The notes under the pieces: model-generated
What the model was told of the DNA's origin: nothing
The model's database searches: none
Seen by the model: only the letters and a program-made list of their open reading frames with translations
Shown here: piece by piece, positions 1 to 6,824 of the stretch
Layout of the letters: each line of letters begins with the position of its first letter
How positions within the stretch are numbered: the stretch's first letter is position 1
From: JBHHZM01 sp046758065
Lineage (GTDB): Bacteria > Pseudomonadota > Alphaproteobacteria > JAAXGF01
Assembly: GCA_046758065.1 (NCBI GenBank)
Contig: JBHHZM010000126.1
Location: 1-8,917, forward strand
Reading direction: 5' to 3'
Length of the DNA stretch: 8,917 nt
Translations under genes and position numbers: made by a program

Positions 1-99
1 CCCGGCTTCGCGCTTTACCGCTCGCCGGCGCCCGGACGGAACCCGGGGAAAGATTCCGGACCGCGGCCGTCGGGTTACCGGGGCCTTCACCGTTTTCAC
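1..99 (-). CDS. Possible basic small protein, cut by the window edge
   Basis: A GTG at 97-99 on the minus strand opens a frame that stays open for 33 codons to the left edge of the window. It begins 19 bases after the parA stop, and a GAGGA lies just three bases before the GTG, which is closer than usual. A second GTG at 88-90 would have a spacing of about 12 bases. The visible peptide begins MKTVKAPVTRRPRSG and is rich in Arg and Lys. I do not recognise it. Open frames are common in DNA this GC-rich, so this may be chance. If real it would be co-transcribed with the ParA gene and could be its partner, but that is only an inference from position. Confidence 0.25.
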   Translation of the reverse strand, partial: MKTVKAPVTRRPRSGIFPRVPSGRRRAVKREAG

Positions 100-118
100 G
101 CGTCCTCGGGAGCGTGTT

Positions 119-847
119 TCAGCGTGTCGCCACGCGGCGGCCGAAGGTGCCGCGACGCATGGGTGGCCGTACCGGTGCCGCTTGCACCGGGGCTTTCGTT
201 TCCTGCCGTGCCAGTCGCGAGGCGACGTAATCCCAGAGCGTCTCGATCTCCTGCGCCGAGCGCGAGGCGGGTTTGAACTCCATCACCGTGCGACCGTCGA
301 TCATGCTGGTCGCGAAATCGGTGCGGTGGTGGATCGTCGTCGGCGCGACGGTGCCGTACTGCGAAAGCGTGATCGCCGCATCGCTGGTGATGCGCGCGCG
401 CTGGGTCGCGCTGTTGATCACGAAGATCAGCGGCCGGCCCGCGTCCTCGACGATATCGACCGTAGCGATAATCGCGCGCAGGTCGTGCGGGCTCGGCCGC
501 GTCGGCACGAGCACCAGATCGGCGACCGTGATTACGCGCCGGATCGCCATGGTGATCGCCGGCGGCGTGTCGATGACGGCGAGCCGGACGCCGGCCTCTT
601 CGAGCTTCTGGAGATCGTAGGGCAGCCGGGCGAAATCGGTGGCTGCGAAGCGCGGCGTTTCCACCTGCCGTTCGTTCCACCAAGCGGAAAGGCTTCCCTG
701 GGCGTCGGTGTCGATCACCGCGACCGGTCCGGCGCCCTTGCGTTCGGCCTGAACGGCGAGATGACCGGCGAGCGTCGTCTTGCCCGTCCCACCCTTCTGT
801 GCCGCAAGAGCGATGACCCGCATGGTGATCATTGGCGTCGTCTCCAT
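119..847 (-). CDS. Orphan ParA-family (deviant Walker A) ATPase
   Basis: ParA/MinD-type ATPases dimerise on ATP, often bind DNA non-specifically, and position cargo such as plasmids, chromosome origins or protein clusters. The protein has 242 residues. The deviant Walker A motif KGGTGKTT is at residues 18-25, including the signature lysine K18. The second motif IDTDAQGS is at 45-52 with the usual SLSAWW after it, and the Walker B-like AVIDTPP is at 90-96. The last 30 or so residues are Pro/Arg-rich and look disordered. The start is uncertain: ATG at 845-847 has GGGA seven bases upstream, while ATG at 830-832 (Met6) has GGAG nine bases upstream, and Met9 begins the conserved MRVIALAAQKGG. No parB or parS-like site is in view, so the cargo cannot be named. 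Some orphan ParAs serve chemoreceptor arrays or other clusters; nothing here shows which applies. Confidence 0.9.
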   Translation of the reverse strand: METTPMITMRVIALAAQKGGTGKTTLAGHLAVQAERKGAGPVAVIDTDAQGSLSAWWNERQVETPRFAATDFARLPYDLQKLEEAGVRLAVIDTPPAITMAIRRVITVADLVLVPTRPSPHDLRAIIATVDIVEDAGRPLIFVINSATQRARITSDAAITLSQYGTVAPTTIHHRTDFATSMIDGRTVMEFKPASRSAQEIETLWDYVASRLARQETKAPVQAAPVRPPMRRGTFGRRVATR

Positions 848-926
848 TCAAAAGTCCCATGCCGAGCCGACCGCGACCGGCGCGGACATACCGTTTGAAA
901 ACTATACGCAGGAATTTAAACAAGCC

Positions 927-954
927 TTAATATTTCAAAGGGTTTTTCTTTCAA
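927..954 (-). promoter_or_regulatory. Candidate sigma70-type promoter for the ParA gene
   Basis: On the minus strand a TTGAAA (949-954, five of six consensus bases) is followed after 16 bases by TATTAA (927-932, four of six). The expected transcript start near 920 gives a leader of about 70 bases to the ParA start. A second -10-like TATAGT lies at 901-906 with a poor -35 at 925-930. The whole stretch is much richer in A and T than the rest of the window. Prediction from sequence only. Confidence 0.4.
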
Positions 955-965
955 TTCCCTTGAAA
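933..965. promoter_or_regulatory. Inverted repeat around the parA -35, possible operator
   Basis: TTTCAAAGGG at 933-942 and CCCTTGAAA at 957-965 form an inverted repeat with one bulged A and a 14-base T-rich centre. The centre contains the proposed -35 box of the ParA promoter. A further CCCTTGA occurs at 989-995, in the same orientation as the copy at 957 and 32 bases from it, about three helical turns. Repeated sites over a promoter suggest a dimeric regulator, perhaps autoregulation by the ParA system. The regulator is not known. Confidence 0.35.
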
Positions 966-1089
966 TGTCAGACAAATTGTTGGGATTACCCTTGAGGTTT
1001 CTTTCAGCGCCCGCGATGTTACCTTTTCCCACGCCGCCCGTCGGCGATGGAAGCCGCGCCCATGCAGGCGGCGACTCCACTTGAAAGTC

Positions 1090-1118
1090 TTGACCGCGGA
1101 CGCCGGCTGGTAGATAGT
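1090..1118 (+). promoter_or_regulatory. Candidate promoter for the tiny transcription unit
   Basis: TTGACC at 1090-1095 (five of six consensus bases) is followed after 17 bases by GATAGT at 1113-1118 (four of six). Transcription would start near 1125, about 25 bases before the short ORF at 1151. TAGTAT at 1115-1120 is an alternative -10 with longer spacing. Not tested; weak matches occur by chance. Confidence 0.35.
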
Positions 1119-1150
1119 ATTGTTAACGTAGCTCAAGCATGGGGGTTAAG

Positions 1151-1210
1151 ATGATGACCCCACCCGACACGCTGGTTCGTTCCGACAATCTGACGACTTA
1201 TCACGATTGA
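1151..1210 (+). CDS. Possible 19-residue small protein or leader peptide
   Basis: ATG at 1151 (or 1154) is preceded by a GGGGG Shine-Dalgarno at 1141-1145, five or eight bases upstream. The frame encodes MMTPPDTLVRSDNLTTYHD and ends with TGA at 1208-1210. A promoter-like element lies just upstream and a strong GC hairpin 45 bases downstream. GGGGT (1142-1146) can pair with ACCCC (1157-1161), which would put the ribosome site in a stem and the start codons in the loop, so translation could be structure-controlled. I do not recognise the peptide. It may be a microprotein, a leader peptide of the following operon, part of a small RNA, or chance. Confidence 0.3.
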   Translation: MMTPPDTLVRSDNLTTYHD

Positions 1211-1255
1211 AACCCGGCCTTATGGTCGGGCGCCGGAAAATGACCGGCCGAAATG

Positions 1256-1290
1256 AAGCCCCGCCGAATCGGCAACGACGGCGGGGCTTT
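1256..1290 (+). terminator. GC-rich hairpin, terminator-like
   Basis: An 11-base perfect stem, AAGCCCCGCCG at 1256-1266 and its complement at 1279-1289, encloses a 12-base loop and is followed by a short T run (1288-1290) and T-rich GTGTTTG. The T tract is shorter than in a classical intrinsic terminator. It could end the short unit at 1125-1290, or act as an attenuator 230 bases before the rightward operon. The stem is also readable on the minus strand, but there it has no T tract. Confidence 0.5.
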
Positions 1291-1462
1291 GGCGTGTTTG
1301 GCGCGGGTTACGGAGAGCGACAGCCTGGGCCGGAACCTGCGCCGGCGCACCGCTCTGCGCAGGGACGAGCTGCATCGGGCAGGGCGAGATTTGGGGCGGA
1401 CTTGTACGATCGCCGGTTTTCCTCTATTCGGCGTTTGCTCGGCGGCGGAACGCCGGTGGAGC

Positions 1463-1478
1463 CGCAATCGTGATTGCG
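1463..1478. promoter_or_regulatory. 16-bp palindrome upstream of the sugar-acid operon
   Basis: CGCAATC at 1463-1469 and its exact complement GATTGCG at 1472-1478 are separated by GT. The site ends about 40 bases before the proposed TTG start at 1520 and lies downstream of the weak promoter at 1402-1430. That position and symmetry fit an operator for a dimeric repressor of the GntR or LacI kind, which often control sugar-acid genes. No regulator gene is in the window. Confidence 0.35.
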
Positions 1479-1519
1479 CCAGTGAAAACGAGACCGGCGC
1501 CGGAACGAGGGAGAGCGCG

Positions 1520-2704
1520 TTGAAAATCACCGACGTCAAGACCTATGTCGTTGGCAACCCGCCGCCCCATTTCGGTGGGCTTTATTTCGTTTTTCTCAAG
1601 CTGACGACCGACAGCGGGATCGAAGGCTTCGGCGAGGCTTATTCGGTCCCGTTCCATCCCCGCGTCGTCACGCAGATGATCGAAGACGTCTGCCAGCGGT
1701 GTGTCATCGGCGCCGATCCGTTCAAGATCGAACGGCTTTGGCGGATCGTCTATTCCAGCGGCTTTACCCAGCGCCCGGACACCTCGGTGATGGGCGTGCT
1801 CAGCGCCATCGAAATGGCGTGCTGGGATATCGTCGGCAAGGAACTCGACAAACCCGTCTACGAGCTTCTGGGCGGTCGGGTCCACGACAAGCTGCGGTCC
1901 TACAGTTATCTTTATCCGGAGGAAACCGACAGCACCGACGTCTACGCCGATCCCGACCTCGCCGCCGAGCGCGCCGCCGCGTACGTCGCCAAGGGCTTCA
2001 CCGCCGTCAAGTTCGATCCCGTCGGGCCTTATTCCGTGTTCGATCCCCGTCAGCTTTCACTCGAAGCGCTCGATCGTTCGGAGCGCTTCGTGAGGACCCT
2101 GCGCGAGGCGGTTGGAAACACCTGCGATCTGCTTTTCGGGACGCACGGCCAGATGACCACCTCGGGTGCCATTCGCCTGGCCCGGCGGCTGGAGAAGTAC
2201 GATCCGCTGTGGTTCGAGGAGCCGGTGCCGCCCGAGAACGTCGAGGAAATGGCCCGCGTCGCCCGACAGACCAGCATCCCGATCGCGACCGGCGAGCGGC
2301 TCGCGACCAAGTACGAGTTCGCCCGGCTGCTCGACAGGCAGGCGGCCTCGATCCTGCAAATGGCGCTGGGCCGGGTCGGCGGTATCCTCGAAGCCAAAAA
2401 GATCGCCGGCATGGCGGAAGCGCATTACGCGCAGATCGCGCCCCACCTTTACTGCGGACCGATCGAAGGCGCCGCCAACGTGCAGCTCGGCGCCTGTAGC
2501 CCCAACTTCCTGATCCAGGAAAGCATCGGGACCTGGGACGGCTTCCATGCCGAGATCCTGAAACAACCGATGCGCTGGGAGGACGGCTACATCATTCCGC
2601 CGACCGCGCCCGGCCTCGGCGTCGAACTCGACGAGGAGGTGGCCGCCGCGCATCCCTACACCGGCAAGAGGCTTCATCTCGACATGCTCGACCGGCCGGT
2701 CTGA
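1520..2704 (+). CDS. Enolase-superfamily (MR/MLE type) sugar-acid dehydratase-like enzyme
   Basis: Members of this family abstract the proton alpha to a carboxylate, usually to dehydrate or racemise sugar acids with Mg2+. I start it at TTG 1520, because GAGGGAGAG ends four bases before and the conserved N-terminal strand (KITDVKTYVV) begins immediately. This gives 394 residues, normal for the family. The capping domain covers roughly 1-125 (GFGEA 36-40, AIEMACWDIVGK 96-107, LLGGR 116-120) and the barrel follows. Visible barrel residues are K164 in VKFDP, FEEP at 232-235, GER at 258-260 and APH at 307-309, so E234, E259 and H309 fit the two later metal ligands and the acid/base histidine. The third metal position appears to be Gly207 in FGTHG rather than Asp, and the residue expected to pair with the histidine is Ala282. 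The exact substrate is not determinable. It is followed after 56 bases by a dehydrogenase gene in the same direction, a common pairing in sugar-acid breakdown. Confidence 0.88.
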   Translation: MKITDVKTYVVGNPPPHFGGLYFVFLKLTTDSGIEGFGEAYSVPFHPRVVTQMIEDVCQRCVIGADPFKIERLWRIVYSSGFTQRPDTSVMGVLSAIEMACWDIVGKELDKPVYELLGGRVHDKLRSYSYLYPEETDSTDVYADPDLAAERAAAYVAKGFTAVKFDPVGPYSVFDPRQLSLEALDRSERFVRTLREAVGNTCDLLFGTHGQMTTSGAIRLARRLEKYDPLWFEEPVPPENVEEMARVARQTSIPIATGERLATKYEFARLLDRQAASILQMALGRVGGILEAKKIAGMAEAHYAQIAPHLYCGPIEGAANVQLGACSPNFLIQESIGTWDGFHAEILKQPMRWEDGYIIPPTAPGLGVELDEEVAAAHPYTGKRLHLDMLDRPV

Positions 2705-2760
2705 CGACAGCGCGGCGTGGCGCACCGCCGCCGGATCAATCGCAACGAAGGGATCGCGCG

Positions 2761-3672
2761 ATGAAACTGGGGTTCATCGGACTGGGCAATCTCGGTGCGC
2801 ATCTCGCCGCCAGCCTGCTGCGCAACGGTTTCGACGTTACCGTCCACGATCTCGATCGCGAGGTGGCGGCCGGACTGATTGAGGCGGGCGCCCGCTAGGC
2901 TTCGTCCCCGAAGGCGGCGGCCGAAATGGCGGACAGCGTCATCACCTGCCTGCCGTCGCCCGCCGCGGTCGATGCGGTGATGACCGGAAAAGCCGGCGTT
3001 CTCGCCGGACTCAAAAGTGGTGGCGCCTGGATCGACATGAGCACCAACGACCTCGACGAGGTCAAGCGTCTCGCCGCGCTCGCCGCGGACAAAGGCATTT
3101 CGACCCTCGAAGCGCCGGTGACGGGCGGGGTCCACAAGGCGGTCGCGGGCGACATCACGGTGTTCGTCGGCGGCGACGAGGCGGTCTACGAAACGCATTT
3201 GCCGGCCTTCCGGGCGATGGGAAAACCGGTCATCTACATGGGTCCGCTGGGCAACGCGACGGTGATCAAGGTCATCACCAACATGCTGGCCTTCATCCAT
3301 CTGGTCGCCGCCGGCGAGGCGCTGATGCTGGCCAAACGTGGCGGCCTCGACCTGAAAACGGCGTTCGAGGCGATCCGCGCGAGTTCGGGCAACAGCTTCG
3401 TCCACGAGACCGAAAGCCAGGTGATCCTGAACGGCAGCTACAACATCGGCTTCACGCTCGATCTGGCGTGCAAGGATCTCGGCTTGGCGCGCCAGCTCGG
3501 CGAGAGCTTCGCCGTCCCACTCGAACTCGCGGCGCTGGTCGAACGCAAGTTCGAGAGCGCCCGCGGCCGCTACGGCGGCGGCGCCTGGTCGCCGATGGTG
3601 GTGAAGCTGCTCGAGGACGCGCTCGGCGTCGCGCTGCGCGCGCCCGGCTTTCTCGAAGTGCTCGAGGTCTAG
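2761..3672 (+). pseudogene. 3-hydroxyisobutyrate dehydrogenase-family gene with in-frame TAG at codon 46
   Basis: The family oxidises or reduces beta-hydroxyacids such as 3-hydroxyisobutyrate or tartronate semialdehyde with NAD(P). From ATG 2761 (AAGGGA nine bases upstream) the frame runs 303 codons to TAG 3670-3672, normal length. The Rossmann motif GLGNLG is at residues 7-12, DMST at 92-95, APVTGG at 118-123, the catalytic-type lysine K170 with N174, and the cofactor-side KDLGLA from K238. The only lesion is TAG at 2896-2898, between AGAR and ASSPK in the Rossmann domain. No frameshift or other damage is seen. A start at ATG 2926 would give 248 residues without the nucleotide-binding loop, so it would probably be inactive. 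Relatives carry various residues here. A TGG or CAG codon could become TAG by one transition. Recent nonsense mutation, sequence error and readthrough remain possible. Confidence 0.87.
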
Positions 3673-3685
3673 CTCCGGCCCGTCC

Positions 3686-5233
3686 CTATTCCCACTCGAT
3701 CGTGCCGGGGGGCTTCGAGGTGACGTCGTAGACCACGCGGTTGATGCCGCGCACCTCGTTGCAGATGCGGGTCGCCACGCGGCCCAGGAACCCGGGCGCG
3801 AAGGGATAGGCGTCGGCGGTCATGCCGTCGGTCGAGGTCACGGCGCGCAGCGCGCAGACGTGGTCGTAGGAGCGCTCGTCGCCCATCACCCCGACCGAGC
3901 GCACCGGCAGCAGCACCGCGAAAGCCTGCCAGATGGCGTCGTAGAGACCGGCGGCGCGGATCTCTTCGAGGTAGATGGCGTCGGCGCGCCGCAGGATGGC
4001 GAGCTTTTCGGCCGTGACCTCGCCGGGCGCCCGGATGGCGAGCCCCGGCCCCGGGAACGGGTGGCGTCCGACGATGCTCTCGGGCAGACCGAGTTCGCGG
4101 CCCAACGCCCGCGCCTCGTCCTTGAACAGTTCGCGCAGCGGCTCGACCAGTGCCATGTCCATGCGCTCGGGCAAGCCGCCGACGTTGTGATGCGACTTGA
4201 TGGTGACGCTCGGCCCGCCCGAAAACGAGACCGATTCGATGACGTCCGGGTAAAGCGTCCCCTGGGCGAGGAAGTCGGCGCCGCCGAGTTTGGCGGCCTC
4301 CTCCTCGAACACGTCGATGAAGGCGGCGCCGATCGTCTTGCGCTTGGCTTCCGGTTCGGTCACGCCCTTGAGCTTGCCGAGAAAGAGCGCGCCGGCGTCG
4401 CGATGGACGAGCCGAATGTTGAAGCGGTCGCGGAACAGCGTAACCACCTGTTCGGCCTCGCCCTCGCGCAACAGGCCGGTATCGACGAACACGCAGGCGA
4501 GCCGTTCGCCCACCGCCTCGTGCAGAAGCATGGTGACCACCGAGGAATCGACGCCGCCCGAAAGGCCGCAGACCACCCGGCCCGAACCGATTTGCGCGCG
4601 CGCGCGCGCGACGGCCTCCTCGCGGAACGCCGCCATCGTCCAGTCGCCGCGGCAGCCGGCGACCCGGTGGCTGAAGTTTTCGAGCAGCCGCGCGCCGTGC
4701 GGCGTATGCACCACTTCGGGATGGAACTGCACGCCGTAGAAGCGGCGCGCGTCGTCGGCGATAGCGGCGAACGGCGCGCCCTCGCTTTCCGCGACCGCGT
4801 GGAAGCCCGCAGGCAGCCGGACCACCCGGTCGCCGTGGCTCATCCAGACCTGCTCGCGGTCGCCGGGCCGCCACAGCCCGGCGAAAAGCGCGCAATCGCC
4901 GGTCACGTCGATGAAGGCGCGGCCGAACTCGCGGTGTTCGGCGGTCTCGACCTCGCCGCCGAGCTGGGCGCACATGGTCTGCGCGCCGTAACAGATGCCG
5001 AGGACGGGAACGCCGAGGCTGAACACCGTCTCAGGCGCGCGCGGCGTTTCGGCGCCGGTGACCGAGGCCGGCCCGCCCGACAGCACGATCGCTTTCGGCC
5101 GAAACCCGGCGATCTCGCTGCCGGCGACGTTGAACGGACGGATTTCGCTGTAGACCCCGCTCTCGCGCAGGCGCCGCGCGATGAGCTGCGTGGTTTGCGC
5201 GCCGAAATCGAGGATGAGAACCCGGTCGGTCAC
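3686..5233 (-). CDS. guaA: GMP synthase (glutamine-hydrolysing)
   Basis: It converts XMP to GMP with ATP and glutamine, the last step of GMP synthesis in the cytosol. The 515-residue length is standard. The N-terminal class I glutamine amidotransferase has the oxyanion GGP at 53-55, nucleophile C81 in GICYGAQ, and H171 and E173 of the catalytic triad. The ATP pyrophosphatase P-loop SGGVDSS is at 225-231. The C-terminal dimer domain has the RHPFPGPGLAIR block and the typical IEWE end. The start is GTG at 5231-5233; no strong Shine-Dalgarno is visible, but the start fits the conserved RVLILDFGAQ. The stop is TAG, good evidence that TAG means stop here. It lies 103 bases behind guaB and is probably co-transcribed with it. 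Its stop is 13 bases from the stop of the converging dehydrogenase gene, and no terminator hairpin is evident between them. Confidence 0.98.
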   Translation of the reverse strand: MTDRVLILDFGAQTTQLIARRLRESGVYSEIRPFNVAGSEIAGFRPKAIVLSGGPASVTGAETPRAPETVFSLGVPVLGICYGAQTMCAQLGGEVETAEHREFGRAFIDVTGDCALFAGLWRPGDREQVWMSHGDRVVRLPAGFHAVAESEGAPFAAIADDARRFYGVQFHPEVVHTPHGARLLENFSHRVAGCRGDWTMAAFREEAVARARAQIGSGRVVCGLSGGVDSSVVTMLLHEAVGERLACVFVDTGLLREGEAEQVVTLFRDRFNIRLVHRDAGALFLGKLKGVTEPEAKRKTIGAAFIDVFEEEAAKLGGADFLAQGTLYPDVIESVSFSGGPSVTIKSHHNVGGLPERMDMALVEPLRELFKDEARALGRELGLPESIVGRHPFPGPGLAIRAPGEVTAEKLAILRRADAIYLEEIRAAGLYDAIWQAFAVLLPVRSVGVMGDERSYDHVCALRAVTSTDGMTADAYPFAPGFLGRVATRICNEVRGINRVVYDVTSKPPGTIEWE

Positions 5234-5336
5234 GAAGCGGCGGACCGGACGTTGGCGTGGCGCCGCGGCAAGACCTTCGACCGCCGCCCTTCGGCTTGTC
5301 GGCCGTCCAATCGCTGGCGGCGACGACGCCCGAAGA

Positions 5337-6797
5337 TCAACGCTCGGTCCGGTAGTTGGGCGCTTCGCTGGTCACGAATACGTCGTGCACGTGGCTCTCG
5401 CGCAGTCCCGCCGCGGTGGTGCGAACGAAGCGCGCGTTGCGTTGCAGCGCCGCGATATCGCTGCTCCCGGTATAGCCCATCGCCGCGCGCAGGCCGCCGA
5501 CGAGCTGGTGGATGACGTTGCCGATGGGGCCGCGGTAGGGGACCCGCGCCTCGACGCCTTCAGGCACCAGCTTGAGGGCGTTGCGGATGTCCTGCTGGAA
5601 ATAGCGGTCGGCCGAGCCGCGCGCCATCGCGCCGATCGACCCCATGCCGCGGTACGTCTTGTACGAGCGACCCTGGTAGAGGTAGACCTCGCCCGGGCTT
5701 TCGTCGGTACCGGCGAACAGCGAGCCGATCATGGCGCAGTCGGCGCCCGCCGCAAGCGCCTTGGCGAGATCGCCCGAGAACTTGATGCCGCCGTCGCTGA
5801 TCATCGGCACGTCGCGCTCGCGACAGACCTCGGCCACGTCGCACACGGCGGTGAACTGCGGCACGCCGACGCCGGCGACGACGCGCGTGGTGCAGATCGT
5901 GCCGGGTCCGATGCCCACCTTGACGGTATCCGCGCCGGCGTCGATCAGCGCCCGGGCGCCGTCGGCGGTGGCGACGTTGCCGGCGATGACCTGCGCCGAA
6001 TTGCTCAGCGTCTTGATCCGCTTCACCGCGTCGAGGACTCCGCGCGAGTGGCCGTGCGCGGTATCGACGACGATGACGTCGCATTCGGCGTCGAGCAGCG
6101 CCTCGGCCCGCGTTACGCCGTCGTCGCCGACGCCAGTCGCACCGGCGACGCGCAGGCGGCCCTGCTCGTCCTTGCAGGCGTCGGGAAAACGTTCGGCCTT
6201 TTCAATGTCCTTGACCGTGATGAGGCCGGTGCAGCGGTAGTCGTCGTCGACCACCAGAAGTTTCTCGATGCGATGGCCGTGCAGCAGCCGTTTGGCTTCC
6301 TCGGAGTCGACGCCGTTGCGCACGGTCACCAGTTCGTCTCTGGTCATCAGCTCGCGTACCGGCTGATCGGCGCGGCTGGCGAAACGCACGTCGCGGTTGG
6401 TCAGAATGCCGACCAGCCGGCGGTCGGCCTCGACCACGGGTATGCCCGAGATGGCGTGATCGGCCATCAGCCGGAGCGCCTCGGCAAGCGTCTGATCGGG
6501 GCCGATCGTCAGCGGATCGACGACCATGCCGGCCTCGAACTTCTTGACCTTGCGCACCTCGTCGGCCTGTTCGGTGGGCGAGAAGTTCTTGTGGATGACG
6601 CCGAGCCCGCCCGTCTGCGCCATGGCGATGGCGAGACGGCTTTCGGTCACCGTGTCCATGGCGGCCGAGATCAGCGGAATGCCGAGCGCGATGCGTCGCG
6701 TCAGGCGCGTATGCGTCCTGGCGTCAGCGGGCAGGACTTCGGAGGCGGCCGGAATCAGAAGGACGTCGTCGAAGGCGAGTGCTTCGCGAAAACTCAT
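5337..6797 (-). CDS. guaB: IMP dehydrogenase
   Basis: It oxidises IMP to XMP with NAD+, the rate-limiting step towards GMP. I start at ATG 6795-6797 (GAGGG about five bases upstream, conserved MSFREALAFDDVLL), which gives 486 residues, the usual bacterial length. The frame continues upstream to 7079, but that part overlaps rlmE and is not conserved. A tandem CBS (Bateman) domain lies at about 95-205, inserted in the TIM barrel. The catalytic loop is GIGPGTICTTR with Cys302; the residue before Ile is Thr where Ser is more usual. SDGGIKFSGD binds phosphate, RGMGSIGAMARG leads to the mobile flap, and the SHVHDV end is typical. It is followed by guaA. Since its product feeds GuaA directly, the pair forms a functional unit. 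A promoter-like element sits just upstream (6825-6852). Confidence 0.98.
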   Translation of the reverse strand: MSFREALAFDDVLLIPAASEVLPADARTHTRLTRRIALGIPLISAAMDTVTESRLAIAMAQTGGLGVIHKNFSPTEQADEVRKVKKFEAGMVVDPLTIGPDQTLAEALRLMADHAISGIPVVEADRRLVGILTNRDVRFASRADQPVRELMTRDELVTVRNGVDSEEAKRLLHGHRIEKLLVVDDDYRCTGLITVKDIEKAERFPDACKDEQGRLRVAGATGVGDDGVTRAEALLDAECDVIVVDTAHGHSRGVLDAVKRIKTLSNSAQVIAGNVATADGARALIDAGADTVKVGIGPGTICTTRVVAGVGVPQFTAVCDVAEVCRERDVPMISDGGIKFSGDLAKALAAGADCAMIGSLFAGTDESPGEVYLYQGRSYKTYRGMGSIGAMARGSADRYFQQDIRNALKLVPEGVEARVPYRGPIGNVIHQLVGGLRAAMGYTGSSDIAALQRNARFVRTTAAGLRESHVHDVFVTSEAPNYRTER

Positions 6798-6824
6798 GCC
6801 AACCCTCAAATCGGTTGGCGGCGC

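Larger units (their letters stand above)
848..1519. other. 672-base divergent region with no certain protein gene
   Basis: This stretch separates the leftward ParA gene from the rightward enolase-superfamily gene. Up to about 1210 it is clearly lower in GC than the surroundings. It contains the ParA promoter and inverted repeat (927-965), a possible tiny transcription unit (1090-1290) and a palindrome at 1463-1478. A weak promoter-like pair, TTGTAC at 1402-1407 and TATTCG at 1425-1430 (17-base spacing), could drive the rightward operon. A 61-codon minus-strand frame at 951-1136 and the frame at 1253-1519 have no supporting start signals or recognisable sequence, and I do not call them. Confidence 0.6.

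Noticed and set aside
951..1136. 61-codon minus-strand ORF in the divergent region
   Set aside because: No recognisable sequence and no clear start signals. It overlaps the proposed plus-strand promoter at 1090-1118 and part of the parA regulatory region.
1253..1519. N-terminal extension of 89 codons on the enolase-superfamily gene
   Set aside because: The ATG at 1253 lies at the foot of the GC hairpin and lacks a ribosome site. The extension has no family resemblance, while TTG 1520 has a strong Shine-Dalgarno directly before the conserved N-terminus.
2896..2898. TAG read as an amino acid through a changed genetic code
   Set aside because: guaA and the dehydrogenase gene itself both end at TAG at the expected protein ends, so TAG works as stop here.
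3673..3685. Bidirectional terminator between the converging dehydrogenase and guaA genes
   Set aside because: The 13-base gap has no inverted repeat or T tract.
3860..5515. Long plus-strand frame of 551 codons opposite guaA
   Set aside because: It is antisense to the clearly conserved guaA and guaB reading frames. Long shadow frames are expected at this GC content.
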